This document shows positions 1-9,330 of a DNA stretch of 64,000 nt, piece after piece. Within the stretch, counting starts at the first letter, position 1. The number at the start of each line of letters is the position of its first letter. The notes under the pieces are model-generated. The model was given only the letters and a program-made list of their open reading frames with translations, ran no database searches and was not told the origin of the DNA. A program made the position numbers and the translations under genes. Source of the DNA: Sulfitobacter aestuariivivens (GTDB lineage: Bacteria > Pseudomonadota > Alphaproteobacteria > Rhodobacterales > Rhodobacteraceae); NCBI RefSeq assembly GCF_014763045.1, contig NZ_JACTAG010000001.1:930001-994000 (forward strand). The letters run 5' to 3'.

Positions 1-257
1 GTCTCGCGGGGGGTGCTGGTCTGCCAGCGACAGTTATACCTTTCCTGCTGCGGGGCGTGAACCTGCTCGGCATCGACAGCGTCATGCAGCCCTATGAAAA
101 CCGGCTGCGCGCCTGGGAACGGATTTCCCAGGATCTGCCGATGGACAAACTCGAAGCCATGGTGCAGCCCGCGACGCTGACGGATCTGCCTAAGTTGGGG
201 GCGGACATCCTGAAAGGCCAGGTCAAAGGCCGCGTGGTCGTCGACGTCAACGCATGA
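1..257 (+). CDS. acuI: Acrylyl-CoA reductase AcuI, C-terminal part
   Basis: This is the last 85 or so residues of a medium-chain zinc-independent dehydrogenase of the YhdH/AcuI group; the start lies before the window. The open frame runs from base 3, with the family's glycine-rich stretch ending in GLP followed by ATVIPFLLRG and LLGIDSV, then a C-terminal GRVVVDV strand. AcuI reduces acryloyl-CoA to propionyl-CoA with NADPH and detoxifies acrylate formed during DMSP breakdown. In roseobacters it often follows dmdA, so dmdA may lie just upstream; that is inference. The stop overlaps the next start (ATGA), which suggests co-translation. Another YhdH-type quinone reductase is possible, but the conserved tail fits AcuI well. 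Confidence 0.85.
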   Translation, partial: LAGGAGLPATVIPFLLRGVNLLGIDSVMQPYENRLRAWERISQDLPMDKLEAMVQPATLTDLPKLGADILKGQVKGRVVVDVNA

Positions 258-742
258 TTGCGCGCGCTGTCCCCGTGCCCCTCGATGCGCTCTTGCAGCG
301 CTATGTGGGAAACGGGGATACCTATACCGATGCCTTTGAAGTGATGTCGCCCTATGCGGTTGATCTGGAGGCCTTTATCGAGGCCTTTTATACCACCTGG
401 CTGTTCCGGCTGGAGCGGTGGGTGCTGACGCTGACCCTGCGGAGACGGATCAGAGACAGCGATGTCGTTGCATTGGCATCAGGGGCCGACCGTTTCGCAG
501 CTTGGCGTGTAGAAGCGCGGGAGGCCGGGCAGATCCTGCTTTGCGATCACTCCGGTGCCACGCGGTCCTGGCTTGCGGTCTCGCCAAAGGATGGTGGGGC
601 GACACGCCTGATTTTCGGATCAGCGGTGGTCGCCGCCGAAGGAAAAGGTTTGGGCCGTCTCGTTTGGCTGCTGATCCCGCTACACCGCTTGTATGCGCGC
701 GCCCTTTTGCGGCTGGCCGAGCAGCGCTTGCGCTTTACCTGA
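254..742 (+). CDS. Uncharacterised protein cotranslated with acuI
   Basis: A 162-residue protein whose ATG overlaps the acuI stop. I do not recognise the family. The sequence shows no signal peptide. The first half is acidic and aromatic (YTDAFEVM, AFIEAFYTTW), and a hydrophobic stretch near residues 134-150 (LVWLLIPLHRLYARALL) could be amphipathic or membrane-associated. The central part alternates short hydrophobic strands (QILLCDHS, TRLIFGSAV), which suggests an alpha/beta or SRPBCC-like sheet, but this is only an impression. Overlap with acuI suggests a role in acrylate or DMSP handling, with no direct support. Confidence 0.75.
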   Translation: MIARAVPVPLDALLQRYVGNGDTYTDAFEVMSPYAVDLEAFIEAFYTTWLFRLERWVLTLTLRRRIRDSDVVALASGADRFAAWRVEAREAGQILLCDHSGATRSWLAVSPKDGGATRLIFGSAVVAAEGKGLGRLVWLLIPLHRLYARALLRLAEQRLRFT

Positions 743-782
743 TCGCGGCCTTATCTATCGACACGATGCAAGGAGAGCACCG

Positions 783-1202
783 ATGCCTGCCTACGATGAT
801 GACAATATCTTTGCCAAGATCCTGCGCGGTGAGATTCCCAGTTTCAAAGTCTACGAAGACGATGACACCTTTTGTTTCATGGACATCATGCCGCGTACCG
901 ATGGCCATTGTCTGGTGATCCCCAAGACACCTTGTCGCAATATTCTGGACGCCACGCCCGCGCAGCTAGCCGCGTGCATGGCAACGGTCAGCAAGGTCGC
1001 CAACGCCGCAAAGGCTGCGTTCGGGGCAGACGGAATAACGTTACAGCAGTTCAGCGAGGCCGCGGGCGGGCAGGAGGTGTTTCACCTGCACTTTCACATT
1101 CATCCGCGTCACGAGGGTGTGCCCATGCGGGCCCCAGGCACCATGGGTGATATGGACACGATCAAGGATCACGCAGCGCAGATTGCCGCGGCAATCTCTT
1201 AG
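783..1202 (+). CDS. HIT family nucleotide hydrolase
   Basis: A 139-residue histidine-triad protein. It carries the HIT fingerprint near residues 99-106 (HLHFHIHP; the middle and last His form the active site) and the N-terminal IFAKILRGEIP typical of Hint/HinT-like proteins. Such proteins hydrolyse purine nucleoside phosphoramidates or dinucleoside polyphosphates in the cytoplasm; the physiological substrate cannot be told from sequence. The start is set by GGAGAG a few bases before ATG 783. Longer in-frame starts upstream would run into the preceding gene. It sits 40 bases after the unknown gene and is followed by a two-way terminator. Confidence 0.92.
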   Translation: MPAYDDDNIFAKILRGEIPSFKVYEDDDTFCFMDIMPRTDGHCLVIPKTPCRNILDATPAQLAACMATVSKVANAAKAAFGADGITLQQFSEAAGGQEVFHLHFHIHPRHEGVPMRAPGTMGDMDTIKDHAAQIAAAIS

Positions 1203-1260
1203 GAACGTCTTTGCACCTGAGCGCGCAGTGCGGCCAGAAAAGACCAGACAGCAGTGTGTG

Positions 1261-1297
1261 AAAAAAAGTCGGCGCCCGGTTCCCCGGACGCCGTTTT
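1261..1297. terminator. Bidirectional intrinsic terminator
   Basis: The stem GGCGCCCGG (1271-1279) pairs with CCGGACGCC (1284-1292) with one mismatch around a TTCC loop. A-run 1261-1267 and T-run 1294-1297 flank it, so it can serve both the HIT gene from the left and the minus-strand BCCT gene from the right. Confidence 0.8.
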
Positions 1298-1317
1298 ACC
1301 TTCAAAAGCTTGCCTGA

Positions 1318-3171
1318 TTACTCGGCAGGTACAGCGTCCGCGGCCGGCGCGGTCTCCATACCGGCCTTTTCGCGGCGATAATCATTCCACAGCGCCTTGC
1401 CCAGTGAAATCATCATCAGCACCATGATGATACAGAATGGCAGCGCCCCGATAATCATCGCGTTTTGAAGCGCACCCAGTCCGCCACCCCCTGCGACCAG
1501 CAGTGTGCCAATCAGGGCGGTCATGATCAGACCCCAGATGATCCGGTGGAAAACGCCCGTTTCTTCCGCACCGCCGGACATGATGGTGTTCATCACCAGA
1601 ATGCCGGAGTCTGCCGATGTCACCAGGAAGGTCAGGATCAAAACAACGCACATGATCGTCAGCGCGCCGTAGAGCCATTCTGGCAACATCGCTTCCATGG
1701 TCACGAACAGCTTGGCAGAGTTGGACGCGGCGATGATTGCCCCATCGGCCACACCTTGCAGTTCAAGATCGATGGCAGAACCACCCAGAATGGTCATCCA
1801 CGCCCAGCACACAAAGCTCGGCGCAATGACGGCACCCAGGATGAATTCACGTACGGTGCGACCCTTGGAGATCCGTGCCAGGAACAGGCCAACGAAGGGT
1901 GCAAAGGCAATCCACCAGGCCCAGTAGAACGTGGTCCATGCAGCCTGCCAGGCAAAGAGACGCCCTTCAGTCCCAGCTGCATAAATCGCGGCCAGCTTTT
2001 CGTCGCCAAGGGCGGCTGCTGCGGCGGGGGCGCTCTCTTTGAAGCTATCGAAAGAACCCCATGGGTTCGAGCTTGCTGCACCAAACAGCGCCTCCAGATC
2101 CTCTGCACCAAGACCTTGTACATCAGAAGGCAGTGCAGCGGTAAAGGCGGCCATGTCCTGCGTGCCATAGGCGGCAAAGCTCAACGAAAAGAAGTTGATG
2201 ATGTAGTCGATCAACGCTGTGGCATAGGTCGTCATCGCAAAGAGGAAGCTGCCAAAGATGATGAAAGTCAGCAACAGGATCAATGACAGCACCAGGTTGA
2301 TGTTGGACAGCCACTTGATGCCGCGCCCCACCCCTGAGACCGCCGAAAGGATCGACAGCGCCATGATGATGCAAAGGCCGGTAATTTGACCCACAGTTGA
2401 GGGCGACGGCGCACCATCGTCTGAGAAGGTCTGCAACCAAGCCATATCGGTGACCGAATAAACGCCGTCGACAAACTGCGCGACACCAAAGCCGATCGTG
2501 ACCGACACACCAAGGATCGTTGCGACAACACCAAGCACATCAACAATATGGCCGAAGGCGCTGTTGACGAACTTGCCGAAAAGCGGTGTGAGCGCTGAAC
2601 GGATCGTCAGGGGCATGCCCCGGCGATAGGCATAGTACGCAAGTGAAAGACCCACCATCACGTAGATGGCCCAGGCGTGAAATCCGTAATGCGCAAAGGT
2701 GTAGCGATACGCCGATTTCAGTGTTTCGGGCTGGTTGGGTGCAACCTCGCCAGAGACGGTCAGTGGGTTGGATCCCCAAAGGCCCACGGGTTCTGCCGTG
2801 GCAAAGGTCATCAGACCCACACCAAGGCCCGCGCCAAACATCATTGCAAACCATGAAAAATTGGCGAATTCCGGTTTTTGTCCGGGTGCGCCAAGCAGTT
2901 GTTTGCCGGTGGTTGGAATGATCGCAATGATGAACAGGAAAAAGGCGAACAACCCGACCGATATGACATAGAAGGAGTTAAAGCTGTTCAGCAACGTGCT
3001 GTTGACGCTGGACAGCGTGGGTCCCGCGCTAAGAGGAAAGACAAGTGCCCAAAGTACAAGGCAGACAATACTGATTTTCGAAATCAGCGCGATCGGAAGG
3101 CTGTAGCCCTCATAAAATCCTTCATCTTGAGTATTGATCTCAAGATCCGTGAAAGGTGGTTTGACTGACAT
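1318..3171 (-). CDS. BCCT family transporter (betaine/choline/DMSP type), with long TM7-TM8 insert
   Basis: A 617-residue inner-membrane transporter of the betaine-carnitine-choline family, with about 12 hydrophobic segments. Family marks are the glycine motif GAGLGVG in the third helix (near residue 114 from this start) and the tryptophan box FYWAWWIAFAPFVG of the eighth helix that lines the substrate site. ATG 3171 is chosen because GGAG lies eight bases before it and because the N-terminus (MSVKPPFTDL) matches the neighbouring paralogue (MSIKPPLSDL). Compared with that paralogue it has about 50 extra residues, Ala-rich, at residues 339-407 between helices 7 and 8, expected to be periplasmic. 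Substrate is not proven; quaternary amines or DMSP fit the acuI neighbourhood. Confidence 0.93.
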   Translation of the reverse strand: MSVKPPFTDLEINTQDEGFYEGYSLPIALISKISIVCLVLWALVFPLSAGPTLSSVNSTLLNSFNSFYVISVGLFAFFLFIIAIIPTTGKQLLGAPGQKPEFANFSWFAMMFGAGLGVGLMTFATAEPVGLWGSNPLTVSGEVAPNQPETLKSAYRYTFAHYGFHAWAIYVMVGLSLAYYAYRRGMPLTIRSALTPLFGKFVNSAFGHIVDVLGVVATILGVSVTIGFGVAQFVDGVYSVTDMAWLQTFSDDGAPSPSTVGQITGLCIIMALSILSAVSGVGRGIKWLSNINLVLSLILLLTFIIFGSFLFAMTTYATALIDYIINFFSLSFAAYGTQDMAAFTAALPSDVQGLGAEDLEALFGAASSNPWGSFDSFKESAPAAAAALGDEKLAAIYAAGTEGRLFAWQAAWTTFYWAWWIAFAPFVGLFLARISKGRTVREFILGAVIAPSFVCWAWMTILGGSAIDLELQGVADGAIIAASNSAKLFVTMEAMLPEWLYGALTIMCVVLILTFLVTSADSGILVMNTIMSGGAEETGVFHRIIWGLIMTALIGTLLVAGGGGLGALQNAMIIGALPFCIIMVLMMISLGKALWNDYRREKAGMETAPAADAVPAE

Positions 3172-3541
3172 GTGTTCTCCGTCCCTGTTTCCGGACCGCG
3201 TTTTGCGATCTCTTCTGGATGTTACAGGGAACACTTAGAAACCTTTCATGCCCCCTGATCGCACGTGCAATACGTCGAATTGCCCGAACTGGTCTTATGG
3301 ACCTTCATGGAATTGGCCATAGCGCAGTGGTTCTCGTCCGACGTTCACCCGCCAAATGCGACATTTCAGGGTCGCCAGCCGAGCCAGAAAGCTTCGTTTC
3401 GCACGTAATACGGTAGTCCACATACCAGAAAGCAGGGTTTGAGTAAAATTGGCCTGGCCATAGCTCTGGACTTATCCTTTTCGCTTTGTGCCAGCGGTGG
3501 ATGGTCCTAGGCTTGCACCACATAAAAAAGGGACAACAGGA
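3172..3541. promoter_or_regulatory. Divergent intergenic region between the two BCCT genes
   Basis: About 370 bases with outward-facing transporter genes on both sides, so it must hold both promoters. The ten-base word TGGCCATAGC occurs twice in the same orientation (3314-3323 and 3455-3464), in both cases preceded by an AT-rich AATT, and a short CACGTG palindrome lies near 3260. These are possible regulator sites. I cannot assign -35/-10 boxes with confidence. Confidence 0.45.
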
Positions 3542-5218
3542 ATGTCAATCAAACCTCCTCTCTCGGATCTTCCGATCAAAACGGCGGATTCCGGGTTCTA
3601 TCGAGGCTTCAGCGTCAATGTGACGGTGGTCAGCAAGATCATCATCAGCGTGCTTGTGGTCTGGTGTATCGTATGGCCGACGCAGGCCGGGAACGTTCTG
3701 GGCAACTGGAACTCCGCCATTCTCGCAAGTTTTGCGGCGTGGTACATTTGGGTCGTAGCGGCTTTCGTCATTGTGTGCATCGGACTTGCGCTCTGGCCGG
3801 CAGGGGGCAGATTGAATCTTGGAGCCGACGGTGAAAAGCCGGAGTTCTCCAACTTTTCATGGTTCTCGATGATGTTTGGCGCCGGTATTGGTGTCGGCAT
3901 GCTGACATGGGCGGTGGCTGAACCGGTTGCACACTTCAAGAACAACCCGGCAGTGATCCAAGGCGTAACTACCGCACTGGACGCCAACAACGTGCGCGAA
4001 GCCTATGTCTGGTCGTTCCTGCATTGGGGCCTTGGCGCATGGGCATGCTATGCTATTGCCGGTTTGTCTCTGGCCTTCTTCAGTTATCGCCGTGGATTGC
4101 CGTTGACGATCCGATCCTCCTTGACGCCGCTTTTTGGCAAAGCGCTCTCAGGTACCCTGGGGCATGTCATCGACATCGTTGCTGTGGTCGCGACCATTCT
4201 CGGCGTGGCACAGACCCTGGGCTTTGGTGTTGAACAGTTTGTGGCGGGCCTGACCCGCATTGGTATCGGCGGTTTGGCCAATGAAGATGGCACGGCGACA
4301 TCCATGGGCATTGTTATCGCGCTTCTGGTCATCATGGGTGCCTCGACGCTGTCAGCACTTTCGGGCGTTGGAAAGGGCATCAAATGGCTGTCGAACATCA
4401 ATATGGTGCTGTCGATTGTCCTCTTGGGCTTCTTTATCATTTTCGGTGCGACTTTCTTTGGCGCAACCGCGTTCTTTGTCGGCATCTGGGATTATCTGAT
4501 TTCGCTGCCCTACCTGAGCTTCAATGTCTACAGCTCTGATGGTGTCGATGGATCGCAGTCCTTCCTGCTGACGCAGTGGCAGGGGTGGTGGCCCGTGTTT
4601 TACTGGGCATGGTGGATCGCTTTTGCACCCTTCGTAGGCCTTTTCCTCGCGCGGATCTCGCGGGGGCGGACCATTCGCGAATTTGTGCTGGGTGCCATGA
4701 TCGTACCGTCGCTGATGTGCTTTGTCTGGTTCTCTTGGGCCGGCGGCACCGCGATTGATCTAGAGCTCAATGGTGATGCAGGTGGCGTGATCCTGGATGC
4801 GGCAAACGGCGACAAGATCTTTGCCATGACGGAATTCATGCTTGCACCGATTGCAGATGCGCTGGCATGGGGCATGGCGGTGTTGATTGTGGTTCTGTTG
4901 ATGACGTTCCTTGTAACATCTGCTGACTCTGCCGTTCTGATCGTGAACACGATCAATGCGGCGGGCGATGAAGGTCCCAAGGCACGTCCGCACATCATGT
5001 TCTGGGGTGCGGCCCTTGCCCTTGTTGTGGGCGGCTTGCTGATCTCAGGCGGCACCGGTGCCATCCAGACAGCTATGGTGATCGGCGCCCTGCCGTTCTC
5101 TGTTGTGATGGCGCTGATGTGCGTCGCACTTGTAAAGGCGATCTGGAATGACGGGCGCCGAGAGGCTGCCGGGGTTCAATCAGTAACCGTTGATCCTGTG
5201 GTAGCGCCCGCCGAATGA
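3542..5218 (+). CDS. BCCT family transporter
   Basis: A 558-residue paralogue of the divergent transporter at 1318-3171, sharing the N-terminal tag (MSIKPPLSDL then FYRGFS), the glycine motif GAGIGVG and the box FYWAWWIAFAPFVG. It lacks the long insert between helices 7 and 8 and has only a short loop there. The start at 3542 is picked by the shared N-terminus and a purine-rich AGGGACAACAGGA just upstream; a longer frame from 3488 has no such support. It probably imports betaine-like compatible solutes or DMSP driven by an ion gradient. Two similar but not identical carriers side by side suggest different substrates or affinities. A strong terminator follows. Confidence 0.94.
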   Translation: MSIKPPLSDLPIKTADSGFYRGFSVNVTVVSKIIISVLVVWCIVWPTQAGNVLGNWNSAILASFAAWYIWVVAAFVIVCIGLALWPAGGRLNLGADGEKPEFSNFSWFSMMFGAGIGVGMLTWAVAEPVAHFKNNPAVIQGVTTALDANNVREAYVWSFLHWGLGAWACYAIAGLSLAFFSYRRGLPLTIRSSLTPLFGKALSGTLGHVIDIVAVVATILGVAQTLGFGVEQFVAGLTRIGIGGLANEDGTATSMGIVIALLVIMGASTLSALSGVGKGIKWLSNINMVLSIVLLGFFIIFGATFFGATAFFVGIWDYLISLPYLSFNVYSSDGVDGSQSFLLTQWQGWWPVFYWAWWIAFAPFVGLFLARISRGRTIREFVLGAMIVPSLMCFVWFSWAGGTAIDLELNGDAGGVILDAANGDKIFAMTEFMLAPIADALAWGMAVLIVVLLMTFLVTSADSAVLIVNTINAAGDEGPKARPHIMFWGAALALVVGGLLISGGTGAIQTAMVIGALPFSVVMALMCVALVKAIWNDGRREAAGVQSVTVDPVVAPAE

Positions 5219-5245
5219 CGGCAGGTCAGGCCCTGTAATAAATGA

Positions 5246-5276
5246 GCCTTCGGCGCTTGCGCGCCGGAGGCTTTTT
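5246..5276 (+). terminator. Intrinsic terminator after the second BCCT gene
   Basis: An 11-bp stem (5246-5256 with 5261-5271, one G-U pair) around the loop TTGC, followed by five T. It lies 28 bases past the transporter stop. Confidence 0.9.
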
Positions 5277-5291
5277 CGCAAGTGTCGCCAC

Positions 5292-6515
5292 ATGACACTT
5301 GATACAAACTGGGTGCGCTCCCAATTCCCCGCTTTTTCGGAACCATCCCTGCAGGGGCTTTCCTTCTTTGAGAACGCCGGGGGATCATACGCCTGTCAGC
5401 CCGTGATCCACCGGCTGACCCGCTTTTACACCGAGCGCAAGATGCAGCCCTACGGCTCCAGTCCGCCAAGCGAATTGGGCGGACAGGAGATGGACGAGGC
5501 GCGCGCGCGCATGTCTGCCATTCTGGGAGTTGAGCCAGATGAACTGAGCTTTGGCCCCTCAACCACGCAGAACACCTATGTGCTGGCTCAGGCGTTTGGT
5601 CAGATGATGCAGCCGGGCGAGGCGATCATCGTCACCAACCAGGATCACGAAGCGAACACCGGACCTTGGCGGCGATTGGTGGATCACGGGATAGAAATCC
5701 GCGAATGGCAAATCGATCCGGACACCGGTCACCTGGATCCCCAAGGTCTGGAACATTTGCTTGATGAAAACGTCCGCCTTGTATGCTTTCCGCATTGTTC
5801 AAATGTCGTGGGCGAAGTGAATCCGGTCGCGGAAATCACCGCCCTGGCGCATGCCGCGGGTGCGTTTGTCTGCGTCGATGGTGTCTCCTACGCGCCGCAT
5901 GGCTTTGTGGACGTAGGTGCGCTGGGACCCGACATTTATCTCTTTTCCGCCTACAAGACCTACGGGCCACATCAGGGTTTAATGGTGATGCGCCGCACCT
6001 TGGGCGAACTGCTGCCCAATCAGGGGCATCACTTTAACGGCGGGACGCTCCACAAGCGCTTTACACCTGCCGGGCCGGATCATGCACAGATCGCTGCCTG
6101 TGCTGGAATGGCGGATTATATCGACGCGTTTTATGCCCATCACGTGGGCGGCGATGCGGGACCGGCGGCGCGGGCGGACGCGGTTCACGGGTTGATGCGC
6201 GCGCATGAAACCAGGCTGTTGCAGCCGCTCCTGGACGCAATGAAAGATCGCAATTCAGTCAGGTTGCTGGGCCCCGATACCGCGACCGACCGCGCGCCAA
6301 CGGTTGCCCTTGCGCTGAACACACCCGGCGAAAAAGCGGCAGAAGACCTGGTCGCGCATGGCATCATCGCCGGCGGCGGAGACTTTTACGCGGGCCGTGC
6401 CTTGGATGGGATGGGCGTGGAAGAAAGCCGGGGGGTGCTGCGCCTTAGCTTTACGCATTACACAACTGCTGACGAGATCGATAAGTTGCTGAATGCCTTG
6501 GATGATGTCCTGTAG
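5292..6515 (+). CDS. Cysteine desulfurase-like class V aminotransferase
   Basis: A 407-residue PLP enzyme of the class V aminotransferase fold. The PLP-binding lysine is K222 in SAYKTYGPHQG, the aspartate contacting the pyridine nitrogen is D196 in VDGVSYAPH, and H119 (NQDHEAN) is where SufS/NifS enzymes place the stacking His. It lacks a clear active-site cysteine loop of the SufS type, so sulfur transfer is unproven; the isopenicillin-epimerase or kynureninase-like branches are alternatives. It stands alone between a terminator and the photolyase gene, 83 bases upstream of it. The substrate cannot be named from context. Confidence 0.85.
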   Translation: MTLDTNWVRSQFPAFSEPSLQGLSFFENAGGSYACQPVIHRLTRFYTERKMQPYGSSPPSELGGQEMDEARARMSAILGVEPDELSFGPSTTQNTYVLAQAFGQMMQPGEAIIVTNQDHEANTGPWRRLVDHGIEIREWQIDPDTGHLDPQGLEHLLDENVRLVCFPHCSNVVGEVNPVAEITALAHAAGAFVCVDGVSYAPHGFVDVGALGPDIYLFSAYKTYGPHQGLMVMRRTLGELLPNQGHHFNGGTLHKRFTPAGPDHAQIAACAGMADYIDAFYAHHVGGDAGPAARADAVHGLMRAHETRLLQPLLDAMKDRNSVRLLGPDTATDRAPTVALALNTPGEKAAEDLVAHGIIAGGGDFYAGRALDGMGVEESRGVLRLSFTHYTTADEIDKLLNALDDVL

Positions 6516-6598
6516 CGCAGACGAACTGTTTTGAAGTCAATGCCTTGATTGCACCTGTAACGGACTAGATTACGGCGCAACGAAGCAGGATTTGAAAT

Positions 6599-8023
6599 GT
6601 GAGCGACACCTCCCCGATCATTCTATGGTTCCGCCGCGATCTGCGGCTCAGCGACCATGCAGCGCTCACGGCTGCCTGTTCAACGGCCAGACCCGTGATC
6701 CCGGTATTCATCCACGACGGTCTGGTCGAGGAATTAGGCGCGGCACCCAAGTGGCGTCTGGGATTGGGGTTGGCACATTTTGCCGATAGCCTTCGCGAAA
6801 AGGGCAGCCGCCTGATCCTGCGTGCCGGTCCAAAAGCGCTCACCGAACTGCAGGAGCTGGTCAAGCAGACCGGGGCATCTGCTGTTTACTGGACACGCGC
6901 GTATGATCCCGCCAGCAAGGCGCGCGATACCGCGATCAAGGATGCATTACGGTTGGACGGGATCGACGCGCGGTCCTTTGGCGGCCATCTGATGTTCGAG
7001 CCGTGGACGGTAGAAACCAAGACAGGCGGATACTACAAAGTCTATACGCCCTTTTGGAACGCGGTGAAGGGCAGGGGCGTCGATACCCCGCATGCCGCGC
7101 CGGGCAAGATACCAGCACCTGATGACTGGCCCGCGTCGGACACCTTGGATGACTGGCAGATGGGTGCGGCGATGAACCGTGGCTCTGAGGTGGTACGCGA
7201 TTACGTCCAGTTGGGCGAGGACGCCGCACAAGCCCGGCTGGCGCATTTTTGCGATGAAATTATCGCGAATTACAAATCCCTGCGCGATATTCCGGCAGCG
7301 GACGGCACATCGAACCTTTCCGAAAACCTAACCTATGGTGAAATCAGTCCACACCAATGCTGGCATGCCGGCGTGCGTGCAATGGAAGAGGGCAAGGCCG
7401 GGGCAGAACATTTTCTCAAAGAACTCGTCTGGCGTGAGTTTGCCTATCACCTGATGCACCACACCCCCCATATCCTGGACACCTCCTGGCGCAAGGAGTG
7501 GGAAGCATTCCCCTGGAAGAAAGACCAGCGCGACGCCGACATCTGGGCATGGAAAAAAGGTCGGACAGGGATACACTTTGTCGACGCCGCCATGCGCGAA
7601 CTTTACGTGACCGGCACGATGCACAACCGCTCGCGCATGATCGTGGCCAGCTACCTGACCAAACACATGATGACGGATTGGCGGGTTGGTCAGAAGTGGT
7701 TCGAGGACTGCCTGATCGACTGGGATCCGGCCAGCAACGCAATGGGCTGGCAATGGACGGCAGGCTCGGGCCCAGATGCGTCGCCTTACTTCCGGGTTTT
7801 CAACCCAGCGACGCAACTGGACAAATTTGATGCAGATGGGGCCTACGTGAACCGATGGCTGGCCGAGGGCTGCGAGAATCCGGGCAGGGATGCACTGGCC
7901 TTCTTTGACGCGATGCCGCGCCATTGGCGTCTGGCGCCGGACGATCCATACCCCGACCCGATCGTTGCGCTTGATGAGGGACGCAAGCGCGCCCTTGCGG
8001 CCTATGGTGACCGCGACTTTTAG
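6599..8023 (+). CDS. phrB: Deoxyribodipyrimidine photolyase (class I CPD type)
   Basis: A 474-residue cryptochrome/photolyase. The N-terminal Rossmann antenna domain starts with IILWFRRDLRLSDH; the C-terminal FAD-binding helical domain contains the family signatures TGIHFVDAAMREL, MHNRSRM and DWDPASNAMGWQWTAGSGPDA. It repairs UV-induced cyclobutane pyrimidine dimers using blue light. The start is GTG 6599, with AGGA eight bases upstream; the overlapping ATG at 6598 reads directly into a stop. It precedes cfa by 67 bases. In Rhodobacter sphaeroides phr and cfa homologues belong to the singlet-oxygen/sigma-E response; a similar role here is inferred. Confidence 0.94.
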   Translation: MSDTSPIILWFRRDLRLSDHAALTAACSTARPVIPVFIHDGLVEELGAAPKWRLGLGLAHFADSLREKGSRLILRAGPKALTELQELVKQTGASAVYWTRAYDPASKARDTAIKDALRLDGIDARSFGGHLMFEPWTVETKTGGYYKVYTPFWNAVKGRGVDTPHAAPGKIPAPDDWPASDTLDDWQMGAAMNRGSEVVRDYVQLGEDAAQARLAHFCDEIIANYKSLRDIPAADGTSNLSENLTYGEISPHQCWHAGVRAMEEGKAGAEHFLKELVWREFAYHLMHHTPHILDTSWRKEWEAFPWKKDQRDADIWAWKKGRTGIHFVDAAMRELYVTGTMHNRSRMIVASYLTKHMMTDWRVGQKWFEDCLIDWDPASNAMGWQWTAGSGPDASPYFRVFNPATQLDKFDADGAYVNRWLAEGCENPGRDALAFFDAMPRHWRLAPDDPYPDPIVALDEGRKRALAAYGDRDF

Positions 8024-8090
8024 TTATTGTTTCTCCGGCCTTAAGCGGTAAAGTTGTCGCGGCCATCAAAAATCCCAGGGGAGTGGGCAT

Positions 8091-9299
8091 ATGTTGACCG
8101 ATACGCAGGGACAAGAGAACCTGCCACGATACTTTGCCCGCGTCTTTGCGATGGCAAGCGACATGAACCGGGGAAGAATTGAGTTTGTTCTCCCCGATGG
8201 GCGCCGTTTCCGTGCCGAAGGACGCAATCCGGGACCGGTTGCAGAACTGCACATCCATAACGATGATCTGTTCGCGCGTTTGATCCGTGAGGGGGATCTG
8301 GGATTTTGCGATGCCTATCTGGACGAATGGTGGTCCACGCCTGATCTACAGGCCTTCATGGATCTGGTACATGCCGGAAACGAAGACCTATATGACGGTT
8401 TTCCCGGTCAAGGACTGGTGCGCGCGTTCGAACGGTTCCGCTTTTGGCTCCAGCGCAATCACAAGGCGCAGGCAAAAAAGAACATCAGCTATCACTATGA
8501 TCTGGGTAATGAATTTTACGGCCTATGGCTGGATGAAACCATGACGTATTCTTCGGCTCTCTTTCCGGAAGACGCGCAGCTGTCGCTCGAGGCCGCACAG
8601 ATCGAAAAGTATAAAAGCATGGTCGATCAAATGGGCGTGGAGCCCGGCGATCATGTGCTTGAGATCGGGTGTGGCTGGGGCGGATTTGCGGAATATGCTG
8701 CAAAAGAGCGCGGGCTGCGAGTGACGGGGCTGACCATCAGCGAAGAGCAGTTCAAATACGCGAAAGAGCGCATTGATAAGGCAGGGCTTTCGGACAAGGT
8801 CGATTTCAAGCTGCAGGACTACCGTGATGAGCGTGGCACCTATGACGGGATCGCCAGCATCGAGATGTTCGAGGCGGTCGGCGAAAAGTATTGGCCGGTT
8901 TATTTCGACACCCTGCGTGAGCGGCTGAAACCGGGCAAGGCGGCCACACTGCAGATCATCACCGTCGATCATCGCCGTTGGGATGTTTACAAGCGCGGTG
9001 TGGACTTCATCCAAAAGTACATCTTTCCCGGCGGCATGCTGCCCAGTCCGGTCGTATTGCGCCAGCAGGTTGAAAAGGCGGGCCTGATTGTCGACAAATC
9101 CGTGGATTTCGGAAAATCTTACGACATCACGCTGCGCCGCTGGCATGAGACATTCAATGCCAAATGGGATCAGATCACCCAGATGGGCTTTGATGAGCGG
9201 TTCCGCCGTATGTGGAATTTTTACCTCACTTCCTGTGCGGCGACATTTGACAGTGGAAATTGTGACGTCACGCAGATTACGGTAAGGCGACCTGCCTGA
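8091..9299 (+). CDS. cfa: Cyclopropane-fatty-acid-phospholipid synthase
   Basis: A 402-residue SAM-dependent enzyme that adds a methylene bridge to unsaturated acyl chains of membrane phospholipids. Evidence is the family motif YHYDLGNEFY at residues 134-143, the SAM loop VLEIGCGWGGFAEY at about 189-202, the region EMFEAVGEKYW, and the C-terminal RRWHETFNA. Length matches the Cfa family. GGGGAG precedes the ATG. It lies between photolyase and trgA, all on one strand with short gaps, so coexpression is likely; membrane hardening would suit a photo-oxidative or tellurite stress unit. Confidence 0.94.
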   Translation: MLTDTQGQENLPRYFARVFAMASDMNRGRIEFVLPDGRRFRAEGRNPGPVAELHIHNDDLFARLIREGDLGFCDAYLDEWWSTPDLQAFMDLVHAGNEDLYDGFPGQGLVRAFERFRFWLQRNHKAQAKKNISYHYDLGNEFYGLWLDETMTYSSALFPEDAQLSLEAAQIEKYKSMVDQMGVEPGDHVLEIGCGWGGFAEYAAKERGLRVTGLTISEEQFKYAKERIDKAGLSDKVDFKLQDYRDERGTYDGIASIEMFEAVGEKYWPVYFDTLRERLKPGKAATLQIITVDHRRWDVYKRGVDFIQKYIFPGGMLPSPVVLRQQVEKAGLIVDKSVDFGKSYDITLRRWHETFNAKWDQITQMGFDERFRRMWNFYLTSCAATFDSGNCDVTQITVRRPA

Positions 9300-9330
9300 G
9301 CACGCAGGTACGGGCAAAAAGGACAAACAA

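Noticed and set aside
6545-6571. A sigma-E type promoter before the photolyase gene
   Set aside because: TTGATT and TAGATT are present, but spacing is 15 bases and the match to the known consensus is too weak to claim.
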